Source of the DNA: Actinomycetales bacterium
GTDB lineage: Bacteria; Actinomycetota; Actinomycetes; Actinomycetales; Dermatophilaceae
DNA: 64,000 nt
Direction: 5' to 3'
Assembly (NCBI GenBank): GCA_016710645.1
Contig: JADJVI010000055.1
Coordinates: forward strand, 1-64,000
The position numbers were made by a program, and so were the translations under genes. The first letter of the stretch is position 1. Each line of letters opens with the position of its first letter. Below are positions 1 through 9,785 of this stretch, piece by piece. A model generated the notes under the pieces. It saw nothing but the letters and a program-made list of their open reading frames with translations. It was not told the DNA's origin and did not search any database.

Positions 1-1357
1 CGCGACCAGTCCGGCCCCGCGCAGCGCTGGCGTTTCATCGGATCGGCGACCCGTTCAATGCGTCGACCTGTGACGTCAGCATGGATCTGGCACCACAGGT
101 CGCTGCACCCGCCTCCGATGAAGCGCAGCTGGTCCAGGAGCTGACCGACGAACCGTTCCACGGGGTCGAGCAACCACCGGGTGTTGTAGGCCACCCCTCC
201 GGGAGACTGCCCCGGACCAGGTCCTCCCGTCAGGTGCCCCAGTGGGAGGTTGTGCTGGCCGCCCGGGCGCTGCGGTCATCCACCGGCGAACGCAGCCCGG
301 CCAGCCACGGGGTGAACAGCACGCCATTCGAGCCGATTGGGGACCGGGCAGCGGCCGTCGTCAGCTCGTCAGAAAGATCCACCGAAGACCTCGTCGCGCA
401 CCCGCGAATGCAGCCCCTGCGGCCTCGTGGTTGTTGGCCAGCAGGTGCAGGCTTCGGGAGTCAGGCCAGGGACCTGTCGCGATGGTGTGGTGGATGTCGG
501 TCTTCTTCGGCCACGGGCGCCGAGATCCGGGTTGTCGTCGACACGGCGAAATGTCCCTGCCGCAGCAGCACCGCCCCGGACCCCACCGTCGAGGGCTGCC
601 GGTCGGTCATCCCGGCTACCGTCACGGTGCCCTCGGGCAAGCCGAGCGCACAGCATACCTCAGGGGAGCACAGGACCCACGACGGAACCGGTGCGCACCA
701 GCGGAGGCAACCGCCGAGGGCTCGATGCCGGTCAGGCGACGGAAGCCGCTCGTCGTAGTCCAGCCGGGAGGGATCACGAGTGTCGGTGAGCCAGGCCAGG
801 GTCATCGAGTTGTGGCTCGCTGTCGCCCGGCCGGTGAAGCGCATCGTGAAGATGATCGACCGGTTCGAGGAACCACCGCGCCCGGGCCGCGACCTCGGGC
901 TCGTCGTGCTGGATCGCGAGCATGTGGCCGATCGGGTCACCACCTTGTGGCGACGGGGCACCGGCCGTGCGCTGCCAGCACCAGCGCCCGCGGTGGTGAC
1001 CCGAACAACGGACCGGCGGCGAACTGGGTATGCCGCGCGCCTCGGGTGTCGAGGAACAGCCGCCCCCCGCCTCACCGACGCGGGGATGCCGTCTGCGTCG
1101 ACCAGGCACGGTGCTGCCCCACTGCCCCTTGATCCTGCCACGGCCTCGGCCAGGCCAGGTCGACCCCGCCCACCCGCAGGCCTTCGCTGGCCAGCTCGAT
1201 GACGGCCTCCCAGCCGGCGGCAGAGTCCTGGACCGCCGCCGCCCTCGCGCCGGACCGTCAGCACGACCCGGAATTGCCGACCAACGCAACTGTCCGTCGA
1301 AGCTCGCAGGCCGACCTTGGGGCCGCCGGTGCCGAGGTCGACGGTGAGATGTGCCGA
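1..1357 (-). pseudogene. FGGY-family carbohydrate kinase (xylulokinase-like), frame-disrupted, 3' end outside window
   Basis: ATP-dependent sugar kinase of the FGGY family, probably cytosolic. Read on the minus strand in three alternating frames it shows the N-terminal ATPase motif DLGTGGPKVGL near 1320-1345, a TGRATASHNSMTLAWLTDTR stretch near 775-840, the block PEGTVTVAGMTDRQPSTVGS near 570-635 and the C-terminal IGGGCSDLWCQIHADVTG near 60-115. No single frame covers the protein: at least four small insertions or deletions are needed, and no in-frame start codon is clear. The 3' end runs off the window. It sits directly downstream of the S1P-lyase-like gene in the same orientation, so the two look like one operon. 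The sugar substrate cannot be told. The family is clear; whether the breaks are real or sequence errors is not. Confidence 0.7.
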
Positions 1358-1359
1358 TG

Positions 1360-2792
1360 GGCCAGGGGCCGCTCCGCGAGGGCTCAGCCCGAGGTCACGC
1401 CGGGGTGGGGACGCTCTGCTGGGCGTCCATCATCCCGCTCATCACCCGCGGTGATGAGCATCGTCGCCGCAGGTGTCAGGCCACCGGGGACGCCGCCGTA
1501 GAGCGCGGCGCTCTGAGCGGGGGTGCCTGCCTTGGCGCGGGCGTAGTCGAGGGCGTCGCTCAGATCGGCCGCGAAGCGCCTCGACGATCCCCTTCCTGAC
1601 GCTGCGGTCCGGTCACTGCCAAGTGCAGCCCGCGTTGGGAGTACTGCAGCCCGCGTTGAACCGCCAACCTCGTTGCCGCAGGCGTCATTTTTTTGATAGA
1701 TGTCCAGCGCGTCGAGGTGAACGCCACCAAGAAGGTCGGTTCACCCATGGGCCGTAGCTCGGGGTGCCGGGGCCCGAATGAAGCGTCAATAACCCCGCAG
1801 CCGTGGCGAAGATCCCAACCGCGCGGTCCCTGTGGCCGTGCCCCGCATCGTCACCTGTCGACGCCCAGGTCGGGGCCAACAGCCCCACCGATCGCGAGCC
1901 GGCCATCCCAGGGGGAGAAATGGCGCGCCGACCAGTCCGGGACGAAGAAGTGACCGGTTGCGCAGTGCCTTGTCCCGGAAGAGCAGCGTCGAAAGTGCCT
2001 TTGAGGCCATAGCCGTACTTGTGCGTGTCGGCGGAGATGCTCGTGACCCACGGACGCCGGAAGTCGAGGGGCTGGCGCCACACCAACTCTTCCCCGAACA
2101 GCAGGACGAAGCCGCCCAGGCACCCGTCAGCGTGCGAGCCGACCACGATCGAGGGCAGCGCACCGAGCTCGGTGATCGGGTCGTGGTGCCGTGGGGTAGT
2201 TACGGGCGGGCGTGATGACCCCCGCGGTGTCGTCGTCGATGGCGGCGGCCATGGCTGACAGGTCGACCAGAGTGGTCACCGGGTCACCAGCACGGCCTTG
2301 ACCGACCAATGTCCGAACAGGTGCGCCGCCTTGGCGAAGGCCGGGTGGGCCGTCTCAGGCCTGACGATGGTCGGGCGCTTCTACGCCGCGGGCCTGGCGG
2401 CCTCGCGGTAGCAAGAGCATGGCGACCAGGATGCTGTCGGTGCCGCCACTGGTGACCAGCCCGGCAGGCGTGGCGCCGGAATCGCGTCGGCATGCATGAG
2501 TCCCAGAACCACCATCGAGGATCTCGCCTCAACCGGGTGGCGCTCGGACACATGTCGCTGCAAGGCGTTCTGGTGCGAAGCGGCAGAACGCCCTCGCCAA
2601 GAAAGTCGTAGTGCTCCGTGTCGCCGAGGTAGATCGTCACGGAGCACTGCCGCTCTACCAAGTCTGATCCTCCTCGCCGGCTATCGCGGTAGGCTCAGCC
2701 GACACCTCCGCCCAGTCGCGGCCCTCGTCCGGGAGCGCACGCATCTCCGGATACCGGCCCTGGTAGGGGTAGGCGTTGAACGGATCGCTCAC
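1360..2792 (-). pseudogene. Sphingosine-1-phosphate-lyase-like PLP-dependent decarboxylase, frame-disrupted
   Basis: Group II PLP-dependent decarboxylase resembling sphingosine-1-phosphate lyase, which splits a phosphorylated long-chain base into fatty aldehyde and phosphoethanolamine. On the minus strand the fragments run in order: GTG at 2792 with VSDPFNAYPYQGRYPEM; TIYLGDTEHYDFL near 2600-2640; a VTTLVDLSAMAAAIDDDTA block near 2220-2280; HADGCLGGFVLLFGEE near 2080-2130; and the PLP-lysine motif SISADTHKYGYG, lysine codon at 2018-2020. The C-terminal part (MGEPTFLVAFTS) lies near 1720-1748. At least five indels separate these pieces. Reconstructed length of about 475 residues fits the family. 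Bacterial members may act on other phosphorylated substrates, so the exact reaction is open. Confidence 0.7.
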
Positions 2793-2959
2793 GGCCCGGC
2801 AGCCCTATCGGGCGTCGCCCGCACTTTCGGGTATGCCGTGCGTCCGTCCTCAGGTGCGCGGGGACAGTCGGATCGGAGGCGCCGTCCGTAGCCAAACGTG
2901 AACTCCGGCAGGCGAACTCGGCAGGCCGCAATGCGCGGTTCGGGCCCGGCGGCATACAG

Positions 2960-3932
2960 TGAGGATCAGCTGCAGCCCGCTGCCGAGGTCGTCACCGGGG
3001 TCGGGAGCGGACCCCCCGCCGCCCGTGGGGCCGCCGCCTCGGCGCTCCGGGACCGATCGTCGCGGTGGTTGCTCTGAGCCGCGCTTGGCACTGCCCAACC
3101 TCGCGCTGCTCACCCTCTTCGTCTATCGGCCGCTCATCGACGCTTGCAGTTGTCGTTCACCGACTTAGCATCTCCCCTCGCCCCAACGATTACGACACCC
3201 GTCACGTTGCGGCCAAACAAATCAGTGGCTGGGGCGGGAGGACACGCGGATCATCCTGCGCAACACCCTGGTCTTCACCTTCGCCACGGTGATCATCTCG
3301 ATGGTGCTGGGCCTGGCGTTGGCGTTGCTGCTGGACCAGAAGCTACGCGGGCGCAATGTCGTGCGGCCGCTGGTGTTTGCGCGCCGTTCGTCGTGTCGGG
3401 TGCGGCGATCGGGTGGCCTTCCAGTTCGTCTTCGATCAAGCTTCAGCCTGATCCGTGACTTGCTCGCGCGGGGTCGGCGCTTGCAGACCGCCGGACTTCT
3501 TCAGGACAGTGGCTGGGCGTTGTTCATGGTGACCACGGCCTATATCTGGAAGAACCTCGGCTACCTTCGTCATCTACCTCGCCGCGCTGCAGGGCCGGCG
3601 GATCGATCTCGCGACGAGGCCGCGGAGATCGACGGAGCCACCACCGTGGACCCACTTCCGCAAGGTGCTCCTCCCTCAACTGCGACCCACGACGTTCTTC
3701 CTGTCGATCACCGTGCTGCTCAACTCGGTGCAGGTCTTCGACCTCATCTACGCCCAGACCCGCGGTGGCCCGGTCGGCACCGGCACGACCACCTGGTCTT
3801 CCAGGTCTATCAGGAGACCTTCGTCAACATACGGGCCGGCTATGGCGCCACCGTCGCGACCATCATGTTCCTCATCCTCTTGACGATCACGTTCATCAGG
3901 TCCGGGTCATGGATCAGGGGACTAGGGCATGA
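2960..3932 (+). pseudogene. ugpA: ABC importer permease, UgpA/MalF family, frame-disrupted
   Basis: Inner-membrane permease of a carbohydrate/glycerol-phosphate ABC importer. Pieces in all three frames join into one protein: ALPNLALLTLFVYRPLIDA near 3085-3145, NTLVFTFATVIISMVLGLAL at 3265-3325, then FMVTTAYIWKNLGY, the cytoplasmic EAA-type loop (DEAAEIDGATT...HFRKVLLPQLRPT) near 3615-3690, and VLLNSVQVFDLIYAQTRGGP near 3712-3775. At least six indels are needed, some at homopolymers and some not. The reconstructed gene ends at TGA 3930-3932 and overlaps the next start by 4 bases. The start is approximate. The UgpA assignment rests mainly on its neighbours: a second permease, a UgpB-like lipoprotein, an ATPase and a glycerophosphodiesterase. 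Confidence 0.7.
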
Positions 3933-4786
3933 GCACCCACCTGCAGGTGAGCCAAAGCGACCGGCATCGCCACGCCACTGATGTCCGTGGCCGGCTATGT
4001 CGCGATGACCATCGTGGTCCTCATCATCGCGGTCCCCGCTGTTCTGGATCGTCATTACGAGTTTCAAGGAACGCCAGGACATTTACGTCCGGCCCGCGCA
4101 GTACTGGCCGTCACCGGCGACCACCGACAACTACCGCGACACGGTCACGTCGATCCCGTTCCCGGCATACTTCCGCAACTCACTCATCATCACCGCCCTG
4201 CTGGCCCGCGAAGATCACCCTCGGGGTGCTCAGCGCCTATGCCCTGTCGCTGTTGCGTCCCCCGGACGCAATCAGTCTTCCTCGTCGTCATCCCGGCGCT
4301 CATGGTCCCCAACCAGATCACCGTCATCTCCAACTACGCGCTCATCGCCCAGCTCGGGTGGCGCAACACCTTCAGGGCATCGTCATCCCGCTCGCCGGCG
4401 TGGCGTTCGGCACCTTCCTCATGCGCAACCAGTTCCTCTCGCTGCCGCACGAGATCATCGAAGCGGCCCGCCTCGACGGCGCCGGCCCGATGAAGCTGCT
4501 GTGGCGGGTGGTCATGCCGATGTCCTGGCCGACCCTCGTGGCGTTCTCGCTCATCACCGTCGTCAACGAGTGGAACGAATACCTCTGGCCGTTCCTCATG
4601 AGCGACAACGAGAAGACCGCCCCGCTGCAGGTCGGCCTCACCCTGCTACAGAACAACGAAGGCGGCAACAACTGGGGTCCGGTCATGGCGGGCACGGTGC
4701 TCACCGTGCTGCCCATCCTCATCCTCTTCCTCTTCCTGCAACGCCAGATGATCAAGGGCCTCACGGCCGGAGCAGTCAAGAGCTAA
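3929..4786 (+). pseudogene. ugpE: ABC importer permease, UgpE/MalG family, frame-disrupted 5' half
   Basis: Second permease of the importer. ATG at 3929 overlaps the stop of the upstream permease. The first half switches frames several times (MSVAGYVAMTIVVLIIAVP near 3981-4037; ITLGVLSAYALSLLR near 4210-4258; VIPALMVPNQITVISNYALI near 4290-4350). From about 4380 to 4786 it is one clean frame containing the EAA loop (ARLDGAGPMKLLWRVVMPMS) and the family-typical NEWNEYLWPFLM segment before the last membrane helix. At least four indels are required. Reconstructed length, about 285 residues, matches the family. It would pair with the preceding permease and the ATPase at 6270-7354. Confidence 0.72.
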
Positions 4787-4845
4787 GACGTCCGCCCGCA
4801 CCCGCCTGTCAGGCGGAAGAACCCATCCAACGGGAGGGACAACAC

Positions 4846-6136
4846 ATGAACGACCTGACTCGCCGAGGATTTCTCGGACTGGCCGGTGCGGCTGGTGTAG
4901 CCGCCGGGCTGGCAACCTGCGCCGGAAGCGGGAGTTCGCCGACCAGCAGCGGCGGAGGGCCGGGGGCCCGATCCCAGTTCTGGAGCAACCACCCGGGCAC
5001 CTCCAAGGACACCGAGACCAAGATCATCGAGGCGTTCCAGAAGCCAACCCGGCTTTACGGTTTCGCTCATCGACGGTGGGAAGAACTACGAAGAGGTCGC
5101 GCAGAAGTTCAACGCTGCCCTCGCCGGTGGCCAGCTGCCCGATGTCATCGTCGCCTCCGACGTCACGTGGTTCAACTTCGCCCTCAACAAGCAGCTGGCC
5201 CCGCTGGACGACCTGCTGTCGGCCGCCGGCCTGAAGACCGACGACTGCGTCGACGCGCTCTACAACGACTACAAGTTCAACGGCAAGCACTACGCCCTGC
5301 CGTTCGCCCGGTCCACGCCGCTCTTCTACTACAACAAGGCGATGTGGTCGGCCGCCGGCCTGCCCGACCGTGGCCCGGCTACCTGGGAGGAGTTCAAGAG
5401 GTGGGCTCCCAAGCTCGCCGCCGCCATCGGTGCCGACAAGGTGCCGCTGCAGATGGCCGACGGGTCCAACTACTTGGACTGGTATTTCAGAACATGGCCT
5501 GGTCGATGGGTGGGCAGATGTCCAAGGAGTGGACGGCCGGCCTCCGACCCCAAGACGGTAGCGGCCGGCACCTTCCTGCAAAGACTTGGCCAAGAACAAG
5601 TGGGTGAAGTTCTCCAAGAGCCCCGACGCAGAGTTCAGCGCCGGGATCGCTGCGTGCGCCCCAGTCCACCGGCACCCTCGGTGGCATCACGAAGAACGCC
5701 AAGTTCGACTTCGGGACCGCGTTCCTGCCCGGTGACGGCGCCTGCCCGACCGGTGGCGCCGGCGTGGCGATCCCTGCGGGGCTCTCCGACGAGCGCAAGA
5801 AGAACGCCGTGAAGTTCATCGAATACCTCACCAATGTCGAGAGCACGGTGACCTTCACCCAGGCGACCGGATACATGCCGGTGCGCAAGTCGGCCCCTGG
5901 ACAACGAGGCGGAGAAGGCCTTCCTGGAGAAGAACCCGCGCGCCAAGGTCGCGGTCCAGCAGTTGGCCAAGACCCGAAGCCAGGACAACGCCCGGGTGCT
6001 CGTTCCCGGTGGTGGCGCCCGGATCGGCAAGGCGCTCGACCAGATCGCCCAGGGTCAGGACGTTGCGACCGTCTTTGCAGCACTCGACAAAGAGACCCAG
6101 GCCGCGATCGACAGCCAGATCAAGCCCAAGCTGTGA
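4846..6136 (+). pseudogene. ugpB: UgpB-like ABC substrate-binding lipoprotein, frame-disrupted
   Basis: Extracytoplasmic solute-binding protein, family 1, most like glycerol-3-phosphate-binding UgpB. It starts at ATG 4846 behind a GGGAGG ribosome-binding site and has a twin-arginine-type signal (LTRRGFLGLAGAAGVAAGL) ending in the lipobox residues ATC. Recognisable blocks follow in shifted frames: FNAALAGGQLPDVIVASDVT near 5110-5170, HYALPFARSTPLFYYNKAMW near 5290-5350, and GGAGVAIPAGLSDERKKNAV near 5752-5812. Several breaks are one-base contractions of G or C runs; for example near 5040 the expected Gln-Lys-Ala-Asn-Pro-Gly-Phe lacks two G residues. It ends at TGA 6134-6136. Ligand is inferred from the neighbouring glycerophosphodiesterase. 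Confidence 0.72.
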
Positions 6137-6150
6137 GTCCGCCGCGCTAA

Positions 6151-6174
6151 ACGGCATACCTGCCGGTATGCCGT
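6151..6174. terminator. Inverted pair of the GTATGCCG word after ugpB; candidate terminator
   Basis: Two perfect 10-base arms, ACGGCATACC and GGTATGCCGT, are separated by a 4-base loop (TGCC), 14 bases after the ugpB stop. A third copy of the word stands alone at 6225-6234, just upstream of ugpC. The hairpin could lower readthrough from binding-protein gene to ATPase gene. There is no following U-run, so intrinsic termination is an inference. Confidence 0.5.
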
Positions 6175-6269
6175 GCCACCAGCTGCTGCCCCGTCGCCAC
6201 CGCGGCGGGCTGGGAAGTGCTGGCACGGCATACCGGCACCGTTCCACCGACGCAAGGAGGCCTGCCCCC

Positions 6270-7354
6270 GTGGCGACCGTGTACTTCGATAAGGCGACCC
6301 GCCGGTTCACTCCGAACGATCCACCGGCGGTCGACGCGGTGACCCTGGACATCGCCGACGGTGAGTTCCTCGTCCTCGTCGGCCCGTCGGGCTGCGGCAA
6401 GTCGACGACCCTGCGGATGCTCGCCGGGTTGGAGCCGATCGACGGTGGCCGGATCCTCATCGACGGACACGACCAGAAGGGCGTCCGCCCGCGTGATCGT
6501 GATGTGGCGATGGTCTTCCAGAGCTACGCGCTCTATCCCAACATGACCGCTGCCGAGAACATGGCCTTCGCGTTGCGCAACTTCGGGGTGAGCAAGGCCG
6601 ATGCCGATGCGCGGGTGGCCGAAGCCGCCAAGATCCTCGAACTCGAGCCGCTGCTGGACCGCAAGCCCGGCGCGATGTCCGGTGGGCAGCGCCAGCGGGT
6701 GGCGATGGGGCGGGCCATCGTGCGCAACCCCAAGGTCTTCTGCATGGACGAACCGCTGTCCAACCTCGATGCCAAACTGCGCGTGTCCACCCGCTCGCAG
6801 ATCGCGGGTCTGCAGCGGCGCCTGGGCATCACGACCTGCTATGTCACCCACGACCAGGTGGAGGCCATGACGATGGGCCACCGGGTCGCCGTGCTCAAAG
6901 ACGGCAAACTGCAGCAGGTCGACACGCCCGAGGCCCTCTATGACCGCCCGGTCAACGCCTTCGTCGCTTCCTTCATCGGATCGCCGGCGATCTACCTCGC
7001 CGGGCGGCCGTCCGCGACGACCACGCAACCGTGCACGGTCTGGACCTGCCGATCCCGCGGGAGACCGCTTCCCGAGCGGGGGAGAAGGTGACCATCGGGC
7101 TGCGTCCGGAAGCCTGGGAGCTGGTGCCGGATCAGACCGCCCAGAGCGTCGCGATCCACGTCGACCTCGTCGAGATCCTCGGGTCGGAGTCGTTCGTTTA
7201 TGGCCACCCCGTCGCCGGCGACGAGAAGGACCGCATCACCGTCAAGCTCGACGAGCGGACCAAGATCGCCCTCGGTGACGTCGTCCACGCGCGCCCCGAG
7301 GTCGAGCGCACGCACTTCTTCCACGCCGAGACGGGGGAGTCGCTGCGGGCATGA
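6270..7354 (+). CDS. ugpC: ABC importer ATPase, UgpC/MalK family (one frameshift near 7000)
   Basis: Cytoplasmic ATPase that powers the importer encoded upstream. GTG 6270 follows a good AAGGAGG site. The ABC domain shows Walker A GPSGCGKST (about residues 38-46), the Q-loop region MVFQSYALYPNM, signature MSGGQRQRVAMGRA, Walker B VFCMDEPLSNLD and switch histidine YVTHDQ. A C-terminal TOBE/OB-type regulatory region follows (EKVTIGLRPEAWELVPDQ). The frame breaks once near 7000: adding a single G to the run in CTCGCCGGGCGGCC restores IYLAGAAVRDDH and joins the two halves, about 361 residues in total. The 3' end overlaps the glycerophosphodiesterase by ATGA, implying translational coupling. Substrate is taken from context; MalK-type ATPases can serve several importers. 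Confidence 0.8.
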
Positions 7355-8268
7355 CTGCTCCTCCCGGCGCACCGCGCGCTCGCGCTCGCGCTCGCCGCGA
7401 TGACGGTATGCCGTGGCGTCCGGACCTCTCGGCCCACGTCATCCAGGGTCATCGCGGCGCTCGTGCGCTGTCTCCCGAGAACACCATCGCGAGCATGCGG
7501 GCCGCGATCGATGCCGGGGCGACGGGGATCGAGCTGGACGTGCGGCTCACTGGCGATGGCCAGGTGGTCGTGTGGCACGACCCGACCCTGCAGGCCGACA
7601 AGTGCCTGATGACCGAAGTCGATTACACCGACGCGCGGCTGGCTGATCTGACGCTGGACCAGCTGCGGACCGTCGACGTCGGCAACCGCACCCTCACGGC
7701 ATACCCCTTGCAGCAGCCGGCGCCGGGTGAGCGGATCGCCACCCTGGCGGAGCTCTTCGCTGCGTGCGCTGACCACCCGGAGCTGTGGTGGACCGTCGAG
7801 ATCAAGGTCGACCCGACGGACCCCTCCGAGGTGGCGACCCGCGATGAGCTCGTCGACGGCACCATCGCGGCGATCGAGGCTGCCGGGGTGAGGGAGCGCA
7901 GTTTCGTGCACTCCTTCGACTGGGCGGTGCTGGATCGCTCGCGTGAGGTGGCGCCACACCTGCTGCGGTCGGCGCTCGCCGTGGTGGGGCACACCTTTGC
8001 TCCCGGAAGCGTCTGGCTGGGGTCGGTCGACTATGCCGGCTTCGCTGGCGACCTCGCAGCAGCCGCGTATGCCGTTGGGGCACAAGCGCTTTCGCCGCAC
8101 TACCTGTCGTGCGACGCGGAGCTGGTGACGCGGGCACATGAGCTCGGGCTTGCCGTGCTGCCGTGGACGGTCAACGGCGATGACGATATCCGCGCCGTCT
8201 TGGCGGCCGGGGCCGACGCGTTCGTTACCGATGATCCGGCGCGTGCTCTGGCGGTGTTCACCGGCTGA
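7351..8268 (+). CDS. ugpQ: Glycerophosphodiester phosphodiesterase
   Basis: Cytosolic GDPD-family enzyme that hydrolyses glycerophosphodiesters to glycerol-3-phosphate and an alcohol. The start is the ATG overlapping the ugpC stop. After an Arg-rich N-terminus of about 25 residues, the catalytic core reads QGHRGARALSPENTIASM, then GIELDVRLTGDGQVVVWHD, giving the conserved HR...EN...E.D...H.D set. The later blocks WWTVEIKVDP, FVHSFDWAVLD and LPWTVNGDDDIRAVL with the terminal VTDDP are also typical of the TIM barrel. At 305 residues without a signal peptide it matches UgpQ rather than secreted GlpQ. Its linkage to the importer is the best argument that the importer takes up glycerol-3-phosphate or glycerophosphodiesters. 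Confidence 0.88.
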   Translation: MTAPPGAPRARARARRDDGMPWRPDLSAHVIQGHRGARALSPENTIASMRAAIDAGATGIELDVRLTGDGQVVVWHDPTLQADKCLMTEVDYTDARLADLTLDQLRTVDVGNRTLTAYPLQQPAPGERIATLAELFAACADHPELWWTVEIKVDPTDPSEVATRDELVDGTIAAIEAAGVRERSFVHSFDWAVLDRSREVAPHLLRSALAVVGHTFAPGSVWLGSVDYAGFAGDLAAAAYAVGAQALSPHYLSCDAELVTRAHELGLAVLPWTVNGDDDIRAVLAAGADAFVTDDPARALAVFTG

Positions 8269-8285
8269 CCCCACAATGTTCACCC

Positions 8286-8744
8286 ATGAAGCAGATGTGG
8301 AAAGAATTCCGGGCCTTCGCCATGGGTGGCAACATGCTCGACCTGGCGCTCGGGTTCATCATCGGGGCAGCCTTCGCCGCGCTCGTCGAGAGCTTGGCCA
8401 GCAACATCCTCATGCAGCTGGTCGCAGCGATCTTCGGCAAGCCCGACTTCAGTGAGTTGACCTTCGAGTTCAACAACGCCGAGATCAAGTACGGCGCCTT
8501 CCTCACCGACTTCGTGGGCTTCCTGCTCATGGCACTGGTGCTCTTCTCGATCGTCAAGCTGCTCAAGAAGGCCGGACTCGGGAACTTCCGGGCCCAGGGT
8601 CAGCGCGAGTGCCCCTACTGCAAGGAGTTCGTCTCGGTCGACGCGCTCAAGTGCAAGTGGTGCACTGCGGACATCGACCCGGACCAGCTCGAGGAAGAGG
8701 ACCTGGAGATCCTCGAAGCGCGCCGTCGCACAGGAGAAAAGTAG
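8286..8744 (+). CDS. mscL: Large-conductance mechanosensitive channel MscL with C-terminal zinc ribbon
   Basis: Pentameric membrane channel that opens under membrane tension and releases solutes in osmotic downshock. The N-terminal amphipathic segment (MKQMWKEFRAFAMGGNMLDL) and first helix (ALGFIIGAAFAALVESLASN) are classical MscL; the second helix spans roughly residues 72-92. The periplasmic loop is short. The cytoplasmic helix is extended by a CxxC-x10-CxxC zinc ribbon (Cys109, 112, 123, 126) and an acidic tail, giving 152 residues where about 130-150 is usual. A CACAAT box ends 8 bases before the ATG, so the mRNA may be leaderless. It lies just after ugpQ and converges with the next gene. 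Confidence 0.92.
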   Translation: MKQMWKEFRAFAMGGNMLDLALGFIIGAAFAALVESLASNILMQLVAAIFGKPDFSELTFEFNNAEIKYGAFLTDFVGFLLMALVLFSIVKLLKKAGLGNFRAQGQRECPYCKEFVSVDALKCKWCTADIDPDQLEEEDLEILEARRRTGEK

Positions 8745-8790
8745 ACCCGACAATCGCCTGCTTCTGGCGCGCGTCGGTCAGATCATCAGA

Positions 8791-9783
8791 TCAGCTGTCG
8801 TGGTCGGACCGTGAACTGGTCAGCGCTGCGTTGATTAGTGCGACCCCAGTCGGGGCATCGTCGACGGAGACGATGATGTCTGGTCCTCGGGTCCGCACCA
8901 GGCGCAAGGCTGGACCGCGTCTGACGATCAACGCTTGCACCCCTGCGCCCACACGCAACCCCCATCCGAACCAGCGCGCAGGGTCGACGGTGACGAGCTC
9001 GGCCGCTGCAACTTCGTGAATGGGGATGCTCCACCACGGCCACGGCGTGCCCGGACGCAGCCTCATCCGGTGTCCATCGAAGACTACGGTCGCCTGGCCC
9101 AGCGTGCCTGCCCCCGCGATGCCGACGGCGACCACCAGGCCGGGCCACCACCGTAGCCAGATGGCGACAACAAGGCATACTGCCGCAGTCACTCGAGCGG
9201 ACCGGACCACCTGACGATTGACCGCATAGCCGATCCACGCGGCGCGCTCTCGTCCCGCGAGATCTCGTGGGGACGGCGCGACCATAGGTTCGGGACGCGC
9301 GAGCCCGCCCCGCCGAAGCAGAGCAAAGGCGTATCCAGCCGATCCGAGGAACCCCACCCCAGATCCCAGGCCGACGACCCACGCGGCCCACGCCGGCGAC
9401 CGGGCGTCCTGCCAGCGCACGACATCGAGGTTCGTCGCGACCACCGCCGCTTCGATGAACGACACGGAGAACACGGCATACGTCATGAGGCAGACGAAGG
9501 CAACTGCGCGCAGGAGAGCGGGGCAACCCACCCGACGTACGAGTGTCGCCCAGGCGAGAGCGGGTACCGCTCCAACCGCCACGGGGACGGCCACGATGAC
9601 CCACAGTGGGGCGGAATCGTCGGGGACCCCATGGGTCAGGTGGGCGGCGACGTCCGCCGGAAGGCGATGACGGACGATGGCTGGCAGGATCAACCCGGCC
9701 ATGAGCGTGGCCAGGGGGAGCAGTTCCAAGCGGGCCGGCAGCTGCGTCCGCGCGTCAGCGGCGCAGGTCTGGGAGCCCCGCAC
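8791..9783 (-). CDS. Polytopic membrane protein with DUF1648-like N-terminus, in GntR operon
   Basis: Unknown function, 330 residues. About four to six hydrophobic segments are visible: near residues 20-40, 60-80, 90-115, 130-155 and 205-240. The first segment with the following HRLPADVAAHLTHGVPDD resembles the DUF1648 pattern found in membrane proteins next to YtrA-type regulators. The C-terminal 90 residues look like a soluble beta-rich domain (HRMRLRPGTPWPWWSIPIHE, VQALIVRRGPALRLVRTRG), similar in style to the product of 10313-10843. It begins with GTG two bases after the GntR stop, so it is co-transcribed with and probably controlled by that regulator. Convergent with mscL. Confidence 0.6.
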   Translation of the reverse strand: MRGSQTCAADARTQLPARLELLPLATLMAGLILPAIVRHRLPADVAAHLTHGVPDDSAPLWVIVAVPVAVGAVPALAWATLVRRVGCPALLRAVAFVCLMTYAVFSVSFIEAAVVATNLDVVRWQDARSPAWAAWVVGLGSGVGFLGSAGYAFALLRRGGLARPEPMVAPSPRDLAGRERAAWIGYAVNRQVVRSARVTAAVCLVVAIWLRWWPGLVVAVGIAGAGTLGQATVVFDGHRMRLRPGTPWPWWSIPIHEVAAAELVTVDPARWFGWGLRVGAGVQALIVRRGPALRLVRTRGPDIIVSVDDAPTGVALINAALTSSRSDHDS

Positions 9784-9785
9784 GA

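Noticed and set aside
1..2800. Plus-strand and other-frame open frames at 81-2891 as real genes
   Set aside because: The homology (FGGY kinase and S1P-lyase-like) lies on the minus strand in broken frames; the long intact frames here carry no motif.
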